Shown: piece after piece, positions 17,162 through 26,258 of the stretch | How positions within the stretch are numbered: position 1 is the stretch's first letter | How the letters are laid out: each line of letters begins with the position of its first letter | NCBI RefSeq assembly: GCF_014982855.1 | Contig: NZ_JADCKF010000002.1 | Span: 1-64,000 of the forward strand | DNA length: 64,000 nucleotides | Direction: 5' to 3' | From: Pseudoflavonifractor gallinarum | GTDB taxonomy: Bacteria > Bacillota > Clostridia > Oscillospirales > Oscillospiraceae | The notes under the pieces: generated by a model | The model's input: only the letters and a program-made list of their open reading frames with translations | The model's database searches: none | Told to the model about the DNA's origin: nothing | Made by a program: the position numbers and the translations under genes

Positions 17162-18103
17162 TTATCCGCTGCACCGGACGATACAGGTGAGTTCCTTGCC
17201 GTCCACCTTGCAGATGAGGGTGGTGGTGCCTTTTCCCACCATGGAGACCAGGCCGCTGCTGTCCACCGTGGCCACAGCGGAATTGGCGGTGGACCAGGAG
17301 GGCGTGGACGTGGTACCCGATACGCTCATCTGTACCGTGGTACCCTTGGGCATGGTAAAGTCGGTCTTATTCAGCACCGGATTGCTGGTGGAGGTGGATG
17401 TGCCGGGCGTGGAGGAGGGAGCAGTGCTCGCTCCGGCGCCGGCCGGGGCATCAAAGCTGCACCGGACGATGCAGGTCTGGAAGATCTGCGTTCCCTTGAG
17501 GGTGGCCGTAATGGTCACGCTGCTCACGCCGCCGGACTTGCCCAGTCCCTTGACCGTGCCGTTTTCATCCACGCTGACCACATCGGGATTGCTGCTGGTC
17601 CACTCCAGATAGCCCACGCTGCCGCCGGGAGAGAAGGTGGCGTGGATGGTGTGGACCTGGCCGTAATTCTGCAGTGTGAAATCGCTCTGGTCCAGCGTAA
17701 AGCCTGTGGCCGTCTGATCGGGAGGCACTGTGGGCGAGGGAGAGACCTCCGGCGAGGGGGAGACCTCTGCGCTCGCCGAGGGAGCGGGGGTGGCCGAGGT
17801 AAGGGGCGTGGTGTTGCCCCGGTCGATCATGGGCTTGACAATGGAGACCACGATGCAGACCGCGGCCACGATAAAGGCCAGGGAGACCACCGTGCTGATG
17901 ATCTTCGCAGGGGTGGGGCCGCTGGAATAGCCGCCGCCCCGGGTGTTGGTGGCCATGCGCCGTCCCGCCCGGCGGGAAGGACGGCCATCCTCTTCCTCCG
18001 GCGGACGGCCATCACAGAAGGGGCAGCGTTTATAAGTAGCGGCATAATCTTCGCCGCAGATATCACAGTGGATCATTTGATTGCGGGTGGGAGTCCGCGC
18101 CAT
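17162..18103 (-). CDS. Zinc-ribbon membrane protein with Ig-like (Big_2) domains
   Basis: A 313-residue protein. Residues 13-29 form a zinc ribbon with two CxxC pairs (CDIC and CPFC), 66-90 a single membrane helix, 95-128 a Pro/Ser/Thr-rich linker, and two bacterial Ig-like repeats lie at about 130-215 (EWTSSNPDVVSVDENGTVKG) and 240-313 (WSTANSAVATVDSSGLVS). The topology implied is ribbon inside, Ig repeats outside. Each repeat ends with a CIVRC motif. Such combinations are seen in Clostridia, function unknown. Its own promoter lies upstream. Confidence 0.75.
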   Translation of the reverse strand: MARTPTRNQMIHCDICGEDYAATYKRCPFCDGRPPEEEDGRPSRRAGRRMATNTRGGGYSSGPTPAKIISTVVSLAFIVAAVCIVVSIVKPMIDRGNTTPLTSATPAPSASAEVSPSPEVSPSPTVPPDQTATGFTLDQSDFTLQNYGQVHTIHATFSPGGSVGYLEWTSSNPDVVSVDENGTVKGLGKSGGVSSVTITATLKGTQIFQTCIVRCSFDAPAGAGASTAPSSTPGTSTSTSNPVLNKTDFTMPKGTTVQMSVSGTTSTPSWSTANSAVATVDSSGLVSMVGKGTTTLICKVDGKELTCIVRCSG

Positions 18104-18146
18104 AAAAAATCCCTCCGATTGACAAGTTTTATCCTCTCAGAACTTT

Positions 18147-18175
18147 ATTTTACACGGGAATACAGGGTGCGTCAA
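18147..18175 (-). promoter_or_regulatory. Promoter of the Ig-domain gene
   Basis: Minus strand TTGACG (18175-18170), 17 bases, TAAAAT (18152-18147). Confidence 0.7.
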
Positions 18176-18253
18176 CGGTCGTGGGGAAATGTTCGGGAAA
18201 ATTTAATAATCTGGGAGAATCCCAAGAGAGCGCCGGGAGAAAGGGCTCCCTCC

Positions 18254-18282
18254 TTGCATCTGACGGGGGATTCCAGTATAAT
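18254..18282 (+). promoter_or_regulatory. Promoter of the AAA ATPase/comEC group
   Basis: TTGCAT, 17 bases, TATAAT, 35 bases before ATG 18318. Confidence 0.7.
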
Positions 18283-18317
18283 CAAAAGATACGATAACCA
18301 CGGAAGAGGTGGAGCAG

Positions 18318-19754
18318 ATGAAGGGTTCCATGACCGCCGCGGCGGTACACAGACAATATGTGGATGGATTAAATGCGTTTTCCAGGCAGATCACCGATCC
18401 GGTCTTACGCGTGCGGCTGGGACAGGAGGCCGATGTGTTTTTCCGGGCCTGCGCCCTGGGGGTGTGGCAGCGGGATGGCGGAGCCCTCTCTCCGCGGCAT
18501 GTGGAGTACTACAATGCCATTTACCAGCCGGGAAAGCCCGTCCCCTCCATCCTCTTCTGGGAATTGAGCACTGCCGTGAGCGAGTACCCCGGCTTCCGGC
18601 CTCTGGACTGCTTTGTGCGGATGCGCTCCTGTGACAAGGTGTCCGGCACTTCTCTGGCCAGGAGCTTTGTGGATCTGGTTACTCTGATGATCCTGCTCTT
18701 TGCGGCGGTGGACGACTGTGTCAGCCCGGAGGAGGCGTCCTTTGCCAAGGCCTGTGCCGATACCCTCTCCGCCCTGTGTGAGGGGGATGGGCTCAAAGCG
18801 GGGAAGGCGCCCCTGGACCCGATGGAATTTGTCACCCGCCGTCCGGCGGAGGAAAAGCCGGCGTCTTCCCAGCCCGTCCCCCCGCCGCCGGAGGAGAAGA
18901 AGCCGGAGACGGAGGAGAACCTCCCCACCGTGGAAGAGCTGCTGGCGGAGCTGGACAGTCTGTGCGGCCTGGAGCAGGTCAAGGCCGATGTCAAGAGCCT
19001 GATCAACCTGGTCAAGGTGCGCAAGCTGCGGGAGGAACACGGCCTGCCGGTGCCTCCCATATCCCTCCATCTGGTCTTCTTGGGCAATCCGGGCACCGGA
19101 AAGACCACGGTGGCCCGCCTGCTGGCCCAGATCTACCGGGCCATCGGGGTGCTCTCCAAGGGACAGCTGGTGGAGGTGGACCGGTCGGGCCTGGTGGCAG
19201 GATTTGTGGGGCAGACCGCCATCAAGACCCAGGAGGCGGTGCAGCGGGCCCTGGGCGGGGTGCTCTTTATCGACGAGGCCTATGCGCTGGCCGCCTCCGA
19301 CCAGGCCAGTGATTTTGGGCGGGAGGCCATCGAGGTCCTGCTCAAAAACATGGAGGATCACCGAAAAGATCTGATCGTGATCGTGGCCGGGTATACCGAG
19401 GAGATGGGACGGTTCATTCACGCCAATCCAGGACTGGAGAGCCGCTTCAACAAGTACTTCTATTTTGACGATTACAGCGCCGACCAGCTGGTGGAGATTT
19501 TTCAGTCCATGTGCCGGAAAAACGGATATACATTGGACGAGGACGCCCAGGCCTTTGCAAAAGAGCTCTTTCAGGCCCTCTATGCCGAGCGGGATGAGAA
19601 TTTCGGAAACGCCCGTGAGGTGCGCAATGTCTTTGAAAAAGCGGTGGCCCGGCAGGCCGACCGGGTGGCGCAGATGGAATCCCCCAGCCGGGAGGAGCTG
19701 ATGGCCCTGTGCCGGGCCGATCTGGAAGAGGAGCGGGAGCGCGAGGGTGCGTAA
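18318..19754 (+). CDS. CbxX/SpoVK-type AAA+ ATPase
   Basis: A 478-residue protein. Residues about 1-165 are helical and include MILLFAAVDDCVSPEEASFA, reminiscent of TerB-like domains; 170-205 is a Pro/Glu linker; 210-470 is the AAA+ domain of the CbxX/CfqX/SpoVK family with Walker A GNPGTGKT, Walker B VLFIDEA, sensor-type IVIVAGY and an arginine in GLESRFNKYF. Family members remodel protein complexes, for example Rubisco or spore-coat components. The ATG at 18318 lies eight bases after GAAGAGG. It overlaps comEC by eight bases, but the two need not share a task. Confidence 0.82.
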   Translation: MKGSMTAAAVHRQYVDGLNAFSRQITDPVLRVRLGQEADVFFRACALGVWQRDGGALSPRHVEYYNAIYQPGKPVPSILFWELSTAVSEYPGFRPLDCFVRMRSCDKVSGTSLARSFVDLVTLMILLFAAVDDCVSPEEASFAKACADTLSALCEGDGLKAGKAPLDPMEFVTRRPAEEKPASSQPVPPPPEEKKPETEENLPTVEELLAELDSLCGLEQVKADVKSLINLVKVRKLREEHGLPVPPISLHLVFLGNPGTGKTTVARLLAQIYRAIGVLSKGQLVEVDRSGLVAGFVGQTAIKTQEAVQRALGGVLFIDEAYALAASDQASDFGREAIEVLLKNMEDHRKDLIVIVAGYTEEMGRFIHANPGLESRFNKYFYFDDYSADQLVEIFQSMCRKNGYTLDEDAQAFAKELFQALYAERDENFGNAREVRNVFEKAVARQADRVAQMESPSREELMALCRADLEEEREREGA

Positions 19755-22032
19755 GCTGGCCTCCTTTGCAGCGCCCTGCTCAGGGGCCATCCTGCTCGCC
19801 GTTTTGCTGCTGCCGGAGGGATGGCTGCTGCCGCTGGGGATCGGGTGTCTGTGTCTGGGCCTGGGTCTGCTCCTGCGGGAGGGAAAGGGACGCATGCTGC
19901 TGGTCCGGCTGAGCTGTTTTGGACTGGCAGCCGGGTTCCTGTGGACGGCCCTCTATCAGGGCCGCACTCTGGCGCCTGCCCGGCAGATGAGCGGAAGCGC
20001 GCATACGTTCACGGCTGTGGTGACTGACTGGCCTGCGGCCACGCGGTATGGCGCATCGGTGGAGATTGCCCTCCCGGCGGAGAACGGAACGGTGCTGGGG
20101 GCGGTGCTCTATGGAGATGAGTCGCTCCTGACCCTGCGGCCGGGGGACACGGTGCGGGGCAGTGCCGCGTTGGAACTGGCCCACACCGTGGGCGGGGAGG
20201 AGAGCGACACCTTCTATGCCAGGGGGATCTTTCTCACCGGCAGCCTCCGGGGTGCGCTGGAGGTGGACAGGCCGGAGCGGGCCCCCTTCCGGTACTGGCC
20301 CGCCTTCTGGGCGCGGCATCTGAAGGAACAGATCGCCCGCTCCTTCCCGGCCGATGTGGCAGGGCTGGTCTCCGGTCTGGTGACCGGGGACAAGAGCGGC
20401 CTGGATGATGCCACCTACACCGCTTTTCAGCGGACCGGGACGGCCCATGTGGTGGCGGTGTCCGGCCTGCATGTCTCCTTCCTGGCCGGGGTGGCCCTGC
20501 GCCTGCTGGGCCGGGGACGCCGCCGCACGGCGGTGCTGACCATTTTGCTCATGGCGGTCTTTGCGGGGATCGCGGGCTATACCCCATCGGTGCTGCGGGC
20601 CGCGTTCCTCCAGACCATGCTGCTGATTGCACCCCTGGTGGAGCGGGAGGGAGATGGACCCACCTCCCTGTCGCTGGCCCTCCTCCTTCTACTGCTCCAA
20701 AATCCCTATGCCGGAGCCGGGATCGGATTACAGCTCTCCTTCGCCTCGGTGGCCGGGATACAGCTGTGCGCGCAGCGGCTCTATGAGTGCTGGACCTGGT
20801 GGCTGCCCCGCCGGGTTCGGGGACTGCGGCGATGGGGAAAACAGGCCTTCCGGGTACTGGCGGCCTCACTGGCCACCACGTTGGGGGCCCTGCTCTTTAC
20901 CACGCCGCTGCTGGTGATCTATTTTGGGGAACTCTCGCTGGTGGCGCCGCTGGCCAATCTGATGGTACTGGGCGCGGTGGCTGTGTGCTTTGCGGGCGGC
21001 TTGGGTGTGGCGGTGCTGGGGACCTTTGCCCCTGCCCTGGCCGGTTTTCTGGGAGAGGTGTTCGCGCTGCCCGGGCGGTATGTGCTGTGGGTGGTGCGTG
21101 GAATGAGCCGCTTTCCACTGGCCGCGGTGCCACTGGACAGCGTCTATCTGCGGGGATGGCTCATCCTGCTCTATACCATGTTGATTTTGTGGGCGATTTT
21201 GCGGAGAGGGCCGGGGAGATCTATCCGGCCGGTCATCCCACTGTGTGCCGGAGTCCTCTCCCTGTGCGCTGCCCTGATGTGCGGCGCGGCCGAGCTGCGA
21301 CTGGCCGGACTGACCCTCTCGGTTCTGGATGTGGGACAGGGGCAGAGTGTGGCCCTCTTCTCCCAGGGGCGCGCCGCGCTGGTGGACTGCGGCGGCAGCG
21401 GCTGGGACAACAGCGGCGATGTGGCTGCCGACTACTTCCAGAGCCGGGGCGTGACGCGGCTGGATGCACTCATCCTGACCCATTTTCACGCCGACCACAC
21501 CAACGGAGTGGAGCAGCTGCTGGAGCGCATGGAAGTGGAATTGCTGATTGCACCCGATGTAGAGGAGGAGAGCCCGGAGCGGCAGGCGCTGCTCTCCGAG
21601 GTAGAAGCGCATGGTACCCAGGTTCTGCTGCTGGACGAGAACGCACAGCTCACCCTGGGACAGACCGACATACAGATCTACCGTCCCATGGGAGACGGGG
21701 GAGGCAACGAGGAGGGGCTGTCTCTGCTGGCCTCCACGGACACCTTTGACGCCCTTCTGACCGGGGACATGAATACGGTCCTGGAGGAGCGGCTGGTGAA
21801 GTACGGCGCGCTGCCCGATGTGGATGTGCTGATCGCAGGACACCACGGCTCCAAATACGCCTCTTCGGAACGCCTGCTGGAGGCGGTCCGGCCGGAGTAC
21901 GCCGTCCTCTCGGTGGGATATAACTCCTATGGACACCCCGCGCCCGAGACCCTTGCCAGGCTGGAGGCGGCGGGATGTGCCATTTACCGCACGGACTGGA
22001 TGGGTACCATCACCTTCCGGGCGCGGGAATAA
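19747..22032 (+). CDS. comEC: ComEC/Rec2-family DNA uptake channel
   Basis: A 761-residue membrane protein of normal length for ComEC, which moves single-stranded DNA across the membrane in natural transformation. The N-terminus has two helices and an OB-like soluble part (about 70-170), then the competence domain with RTGTAHVVAVSGLHVSFLAG near 225 and about eight helices, and the C-terminal metallo-beta-lactamase-like domain with VLDVGQGQ, LTHFHADHTNG and AGHHGSKYASS, i.e. the metal-binding histidines are intact. Start is GTG 19747, overlapping the AAA gene. comF is present farther right; other competence genes are not in the window. Confidence 0.93.
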   Translation: MRKLASFAAPCSGAILLAVLLLPEGWLLPLGIGCLCLGLGLLLREGKGRMLLVRLSCFGLAAGFLWTALYQGRTLAPARQMSGSAHTFTAVVTDWPAATRYGASVEIALPAENGTVLGAVLYGDESLLTLRPGDTVRGSAALELAHTVGGEESDTFYARGIFLTGSLRGALEVDRPERAPFRYWPAFWARHLKEQIARSFPADVAGLVSGLVTGDKSGLDDATYTAFQRTGTAHVVAVSGLHVSFLAGVALRLLGRGRRRTAVLTILLMAVFAGIAGYTPSVLRAAFLQTMLLIAPLVEREGDGPTSLSLALLLLLLQNPYAGAGIGLQLSFASVAGIQLCAQRLYECWTWWLPRRVRGLRRWGKQAFRVLAASLATTLGALLFTTPLLVIYFGELSLVAPLANLMVLGAVAVCFAGGLGVAVLGTFAPALAGFLGEVFALPGRYVLWVVRGMSRFPLAAVPLDSVYLRGWLILLYTMLILWAILRRGPGRSIRPVIPLCAGVLSLCAALMCGAAELRLAGLTLSVLDVGQGQSVALFSQGRAALVDCGGSGWDNSGDVAADYFQSRGVTRLDALILTHFHADHTNGVEQLLERMEVELLIAPDVEEESPERQALLSEVEAHGTQVLLLDENAQLTLGQTDIQIYRPMGDGGGNEEGLSLLASTDTFDALLTGDMNTVLEERLVKYGALPDVDVLIAGHHGSKYASSERLLEAVRPEYAVLSVGYNSYGHPAPETLARLEAAGCAIYRTDWMGTITFRARE

Positions 22033-22050
22033 CAGAAAGGAGGGCGGCCC

Positions 22051-23094
22051 ATGGCCCCCAAAGCAAAGGCGGATGACACCGCCTATAAACAGCTGAAAAA
22101 GGATATCGCCGCCGGGACCATCGGCTCCCTCTACGTGTTCCACGGGGAGGAGTCCTACCTGCGGGATTTCTATCTGGGGAAGATGCGCCAGAAGCTCCTG
22201 CCGGCGGGGATGGAGGAGTTCAACCTCCACACCCTGACGGGGAAGGAATTTGACGTAAAAAAGCTCCAGGAGATGGTGGACTGCCTGCCCATGATGAGCG
22301 AGCGCACCCTCATCGTGGTCAACGACTACGACATCTATAAGGGAGACAAGGAGGGCCTGATCCGGGTCCTCTCCGACCTGCCGGAGTATGTGTGCCTGGT
22401 CTTTGTCTACGACCTGATCGAGTACAAGGCCGACGCCCGCACTAAACTGGCGGGACTGCTCAAGAACCGGGGGAGCGTGGTCCCCTTCAACCGGCAGGGA
22501 CAAAACGATCTGGTGGACTGGATCTCCCGCCGGTTCCGGGCGCTGGACCATGACATCGGTACCGAGGACGCCAAGTATCTGATGTTCCTCTGCGGGGACC
22601 TGATGAACGGCCTGATCTCGGAGATCGGCAAGATCGGGGCCTATGCCAAGGGGCACCGGGTCACCCGGGCCGACATTGACGCGGTGGCCACCCCCCAGTT
22701 GGACGCGGTAGTCTTTCAGATGACCGACGCCATTGCCGCGGGAAATTTTGACCGGGCGGCGTCGGTGCTGGGGGACCTTTTCCACATGCAGGAGGCCCCC
22801 ATCAAGCTGCTGGCTGTGCTGGGCAAGCAGATCCGGCAGCTCTACTCGGCCCGGCTGGCCCTGGAGCACCGGAAGGGGACCGCTTACCTCATGGAGCAGT
22901 GGGGCATGCGCAACTCCTATCCGGCGGAAAAGCTGATGAACGCAGCGCGGAAATTCTCCCTCTCCTGGTGCCGCCGGGCGGTCATCCGGTGCGGCGAGGT
23001 GGATCTGGCCATGAAGTCCACCGGCGCGGACGGAGAGGAGCTGCTCATCGGGCTCCTGATGGAGTTGGCTATGCCCGCCCGGGACCGGCGATAG
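22051..23094 (+). CDS. holA: DNA polymerase III delta subunit
   Basis: A 347-residue protein of normal size for the delta subunit of the clamp loader, which opens the beta clamp. Seen are the N-terminal LYVFHGEESYLRDFYLGKM, the central LVFVYDLIEYKADARTKL and the C-terminal helical domain with LHMQEAPIKLLAVLGKQIRQLY (interrupted here only for description) typical of HolA. A GGAGG ribosome site precedes ATG 22051, 18 bases after comEC; the comEC-holA order is common in Firmicutes. Confidence 0.93.
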   Translation: MAPKAKADDTAYKQLKKDIAAGTIGSLYVFHGEESYLRDFYLGKMRQKLLPAGMEEFNLHTLTGKEFDVKKLQEMVDCLPMMSERTLIVVNDYDIYKGDKEGLIRVLSDLPEYVCLVFVYDLIEYKADARTKLAGLLKNRGSVVPFNRQGQNDLVDWISRRFRALDHDIGTEDAKYLMFLCGDLMNGLISEIGKIGAYAKGHRVTRADIDAVATPQLDAVVFQMTDAIAAGNFDRAASVLGDLFHMQEAPIKLLAVLGKQIRQLYSARLALEHRKGTAYLMEQWGMRNSYPAEKLMNAARKFSLSWCRRAVIRCGEVDLAMKSTGADGEELLIGLLMELAMPARDRR

Positions 23095-23121
23095 GAGAAC
23101 CCACAGAGAGGAGAACCAATT

Positions 23122-23751
23122 ATGCTGCATATCCGGGAGGCAATCGTGGTGGAGGGCCGCTATGACAAACATACCCTGTCCCAGGTGGTGGACGCGCTCA
23201 TCGTGGAGACCTCTGGCTTTGGCATCTTCAAGGACGGGGAACAGCTGGCCTTCCTGCGGAAGCTGGCAGAGGAGCGGGGGCTCATCATCCTGACCGACTC
23301 GGACGGCGCGGGATTTGTCATCCGGAATTTCCTCAAGGGGAGCATTCCGCCCCATCAGGTCAAGCACGCCTATATCCCGGACCGGTACGGCAAGGAGCGG
23401 CGCAAGCGCCAGCCGGGAAAAGAGGGCAAGCTGGGCGTGGAGGGGATGCGTCCCCAGGTCCTGGAGGAGGTCCTGCGCCGGGCGGGCGCCACCTTTCTGG
23501 ACGGGACGGGAGAGGCTGCTCCGGCCGGGCGGCCGGTCACAAAGGCCGACCTGATGCGGGACGGGCTCACCGGGGGCGCCGGATCGGCCGAGCGGCGCCG
23601 TGCCCTCCAGCGGGCGTTAGACCTGCCTGAGCACCTCACCGCCAACGCGCTGGTGGAAGTGCTCAACCGGCTGTACGGCTATGAGGCCTACCGCCGGGCG
23701 GTAGAGGCGCTGGACCGGGAGGGGCAGGAGAACCCTCCGAACGAGATATAA
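23122..23751 (+). CDS. Ribonuclease M5-like Toprim protein
   Basis: A 209-residue protein with an N-terminal Toprim domain: VVEGRYDKHTL with the catalytic glutamate, and ILTDSDGAGF with the DxD pair, as in RNase M5, which matures 5S rRNA. The C-terminal half (about 125-209) is of the extra domain type found in these proteins. It is slightly longer than classic RnmV. It lies 27 bases after holA. Other small Toprim nucleases cannot be ruled out, but the Toprim motifs and length favour RnmV. Confidence 0.82.
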   Translation: MLHIREAIVVEGRYDKHTLSQVVDALIVETSGFGIFKDGEQLAFLRKLAEERGLIILTDSDGAGFVIRNFLKGSIPPHQVKHAYIPDRYGKERRKRQPGKEGKLGVEGMRPQVLEEVLRRAGATFLDGTGEAAPAGRPVTKADLMRDGLTGGAGSAERRRALQRALDLPEHLTANALVEVLNRLYGYEAYRRAVEALDREGQENPPNEI

Positions 23752-23757
23752 AAGAAC

Positions 23758-23790
23758 GAGGGACGCGTACCAAAACGCGTCCCTCATTTG
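23758..23790 (+). terminator. Terminator between rnmV-like gene and P-type ATPase
   Basis: Eleven-base stem GAGGGACGCGT with complement, followed by ATTTGTT; it also lies at the 3' end of the convergent ATPase gene. Confidence 0.75.
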
Positions 23791-23803
23791 TTGTAAGAGG
23801 AGA

Positions 23804-25678
23804 TTATTGGTCCGTTCCGTGCCACGGGAGGAGCAGGGAGGAGTTGAGGATCACCAGCACCGAGCCGGCGTTGTGGACCAGAGCGCCCACCACCGGGCTG
23901 AGATCCCCGTGGATGGCAAGGGCGATGGCAACAAAGTTCAGCGTCATGGAGAGGACCAGATTCCACCGGATCGTGCGCATCATGCGCCGGGAGAGGCGCA
24001 GCAGATGGTGGAGCTCATGGATGGCGTCATTGACCAGGGCGATGTCGGCGGCCTCCACGGCCAGGTCGCTGCCCACGCCGCCCATGGCAATGCCCACCAG
24101 GGCGGTTTTCAGGGCTGGGGCGTCGTTGATGCCGTCTCCCACCATACACACCGGCTGCCCGCTGGACTGATAGGCGCGGATCTGGCGGAGCTTGTCCTCC
24201 GGAAGACAGCCGGCGTGGACCTCCGTGATGCCGAGCTGGGCTGCGATTGCGTGGGCGGCCTCCGCGTGGTCGCCGGTGAGGAGCACAGGAGTACTGCCCG
24301 CCTGGCGGAGCCGGGAGATGGTATCCGCCGCATCCGGGCGGAGGGTGTCGGACAGGGCCAGGAAACCCAGGACCGTCTGTCCGGAGGCCACATAGATGAC
24401 GGTGCAGCCGGTCTGCTGCATCGCATGGGCCTCGGAGAGAAGGTGAGGCGGAAGGACACATCCGGCCCCTTCCAGAAGGAGCTGGTTACCGGCCAGGATC
24501 TCCTGACCGTCTACTGTGGCGCGGACCCCCTGGCCCAGGACCATCTCAAAGGCGGCGGGAGGCATAGGGAGAGAATTGCCGCGGGCCATCCACCCCTGTA
24601 CGACGGCCTTGCCAAGGGGGTGTTCGGAGCGGCACTCCGCCCGGGCACAAAGGGCATAGAGGACCTCTTCAGAGCAGGCATCGTCCAGCGGGTGGACCGC
24701 CGCCACAGAGAGGGTGCCGCGGGTCAGGGTGCCCGTCTTGTCAAAGGCGACCCGGGTGACGGTGGAGAGGCGTTCCAGCGCGTCGCCCTCCCGCACAAGA
24801 AAGCCGTGCCGGGTGGCGTTGCCAATGGCAGCCATAATGGCAGTGGGGGTGGCCAGCACCAGGGCGCAGGGGCAGAAGACCACCAGAATGGTGACGGCGC
24901 GGATGGCCTGACCGGTCAGTGCCCAGGTGAGGGCGGCTGCGGTCAGGGCGATCACCACGATCCAGGTGGCCCAGCGGTCGGCCAGCCCAACGATCTTGGC
25001 CTTTCCAGCGTCGGCAGACTGGACCAGGCGGACCATACGCTGGATGGAGCTGTCCTCGCCCACCCGGGTGGCAACCATGTCAAAGGAGCCGAATTGATTG
25101 ACGGTGCCGCTGGAGACCGGATCGCCCGGTCCCTTGTCTACCGGGAGCGATTCTCCGGTCATGACCGCCTGATTAACCGCCGAGGCGCCGGAGAGAATGG
25201 TGCCGTCCACGGGGATGGTTTCCCCGGGCAGGACCCGGAGGTGGTCGCCGATGCGCACCTCCTCCGCAGGGAGGATCTCCTCGGAACCGTCCAGAATTCG
25301 GCGGGCGGTGCGGGGGGTGAGATGGACCAGCTTCTCGATTCCGGCCCGGGCTTTGGCTACGGTGCGCTCCTCCAAAAGAGAGCCGATCTGCATGATAAAG
25401 GCCACTTCTCCTGCGGCAAAGATCTCGCCGATCAGGACGGAGGCGATCAGAGCCAGGGAGACCAGCAGGTCAGCCTTAATGTCAAAGCGGGTAAAGAGCC
25501 CCTCGGCGGCCTCTTTGAGGATGGGAATACCGCACAGAAGGATGGAAAGCCAGGCGGGATCGATGGGGAGTGCGCCAGGAAACAGAAAGCTGACCAACAG
25601 AGCAGCGCCGGACAGGAGGAGAAAGAGAAGGGCGCGCTTGCTCTCATCCAAGAGGATCGAAAGGGGAGAGGAACGCAT
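23804..25678 (-). CDS. Copper-type P1B ATPase
   Basis: A 624-residue heavy-metal pump. Motifs seen are GEIFAAGEVAF helices, MTGESLPV (actuator), CPCALVLATP (metal-binding CPC), DKTGTLT (phosphorylated Asp), SEHPLG (HP motif) and GDGINDAPAL. It has no N-terminal HMA metal-binding domain. CPC pumps move Cu+, Ag+, Zn2+ or Cd2+; the CsoR-type operator in its promoter and the neighbouring csoR gene point to Cu+ export. The longest frame starts at 25750 inside the promoter, so ATG 25678, preceded by AAAGGACG, is used. Confidence 0.9.
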   Translation of the reverse strand: MRSSPLSILLDESKRALLFLLLSGAALLVSFLFPGALPIDPAWLSILLCGIPILKEAAEGLFTRFDIKADLLVSLALIASVLIGEIFAAGEVAFIMQIGSLLEERTVAKARAGIEKLVHLTPRTARRILDGSEEILPAEEVRIGDHLRVLPGETIPVDGTILSGASAVNQAVMTGESLPVDKGPGDPVSSGTVNQFGSFDMVATRVGEDSSIQRMVRLVQSADAGKAKIVGLADRWATWIVVIALTAAALTWALTGQAIRAVTILVVFCPCALVLATPTAIMAAIGNATRHGFLVREGDALERLSTVTRVAFDKTGTLTRGTLSVAAVHPLDDACSEEVLYALCARAECRSEHPLGKAVVQGWMARGNSLPMPPAAFEMVLGQGVRATVDGQEILAGNQLLLEGAGCVLPPHLLSEAHAMQQTGCTVIYVASGQTVLGFLALSDTLRPDAADTISRLRQAGSTPVLLTGDHAEAAHAIAAQLGITEVHAGCLPEDKLRQIRAYQSSGQPVCMVGDGINDAPALKTALVGIAMGGVGSDLAVEAADIALVNDAIHELHHLLRLSRRMMRTIRWNLVLSMTLNFVAIALAIHGDLSPVVGALVHNAGSVLVILNSSLLLPWHGTDQ

Positions 25679-25721
25679 ATAAAATCGTCCTTTCTGAAAA
25701 GAAATGACCCGGGATGCCCTT

Positions 25722-25750
25722 ATTATACCCATAGGGGTATGGGTAGTCAA
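25722..25750 (-). promoter_or_regulatory. Promoter of the copper ATPase with CsoR operator
   Basis: Minus strand TTGACT, 17 bases, TATAAT. The spacer is occupied by a perfect palindrome at 25726-25745, TACCCATA-GGGG-TATGGGTA, closely similar to the CsoR operator known from Bacillus subtilis copZA. Bound CsoR would block RNA polymerase until Cu+ releases it. Confidence 0.85.
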
Positions 25751-25784
25751 GAAAAAAGAAGAGAGCCAGTCCGTTTGGACTGGC
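25751..25784 (-). terminator. Terminator of csoR
   Basis: GCCAGTCC/GGACTGGC hairpin followed on the minus strand by a T-rich tract. Confidence 0.75.
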
Positions 25785-25820
25785 AGTCTCTTGTGAAAAT
25801 GGGTATAATAGAAGGGAGCA

Positions 25821-26096
25821 TCAGCTCATACGGGAGAAATGCTCGATGGCTTTGGCAAATTCCGCAATGGTCTTATCGGCATCTCCATGTTCGATGCCGT
25901 CACGCACACAGTGGTTCAGATGTCCCTCCAATACGACCTGCCCGACTTTGTGCAGAGCACTTTTGGCGGCATTGATCTGGACCAGGACATCCTCACAGGG
26001 GACATCCTCGTCCACCATTTTATCAATGGCCTGGAGCTGACCGATGATTTTTTTCAGCCTGCGGTGTAAATTGGCGGAGTCCATACATTGTTTCAT
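25821..26096 (-). CDS. csoR: CsoR-type metal-sensing repressor
   Basis: A 91-residue all-helical repressor of the CsoR/FrmR family. The Cu+ ligands of CsoR are present as Cys in DVPCEDVL and as His and Cys in GHLNHC. It should bind the palindrome in the copper ATPase promoter and leave it when Cu+ binds. ATG 26096 is chosen because AGCAGGT precedes it; longer starts would overlap the promoter. Its own promoter has no matching palindrome, so autoregulation is not evident. Confidence 0.88.
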   Translation of the reverse strand: MKQCMDSANLHRRLKKIIGQLQAIDKMVDEDVPCEDVLVQINAAKSALHKVGQVVLEGHLNHCVRDGIEHGDADKTIAEFAKAIEHFSRMS

Positions 26097-26130
26097 GCGC
26101 TTACCTGCTTTCTGTCCGCGAAGATGATTC

Positions 26131-26160
26131 ATTTTATCATAGAAAAAAGAAGGATGTAAA
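26131..26160 (-). promoter_or_regulatory. Promoter of csoR
   Basis: Minus strand TTTACA, 18 bases, TAAAAT, 35 bases before the start codon. Confidence 0.55.
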
Positions 26161-26222
26161 GAGACGGGCTGGCAAAGGAGAGGCGGGCATAAAAAATATT
26201 TTGGCAAAAAAGAAAAAAACAC

Positions 26223-26251
26223 TTGACGAATGGGTAATTGCGTGGTATCTT
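26223..26251 (+). promoter_or_regulatory. Promoter of the reverse rubrerythrin gene
   Basis: TTGACG, 17 bases, TATCTT. Confidence 0.65.
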
Positions 26252-26258
26252 AATAACT

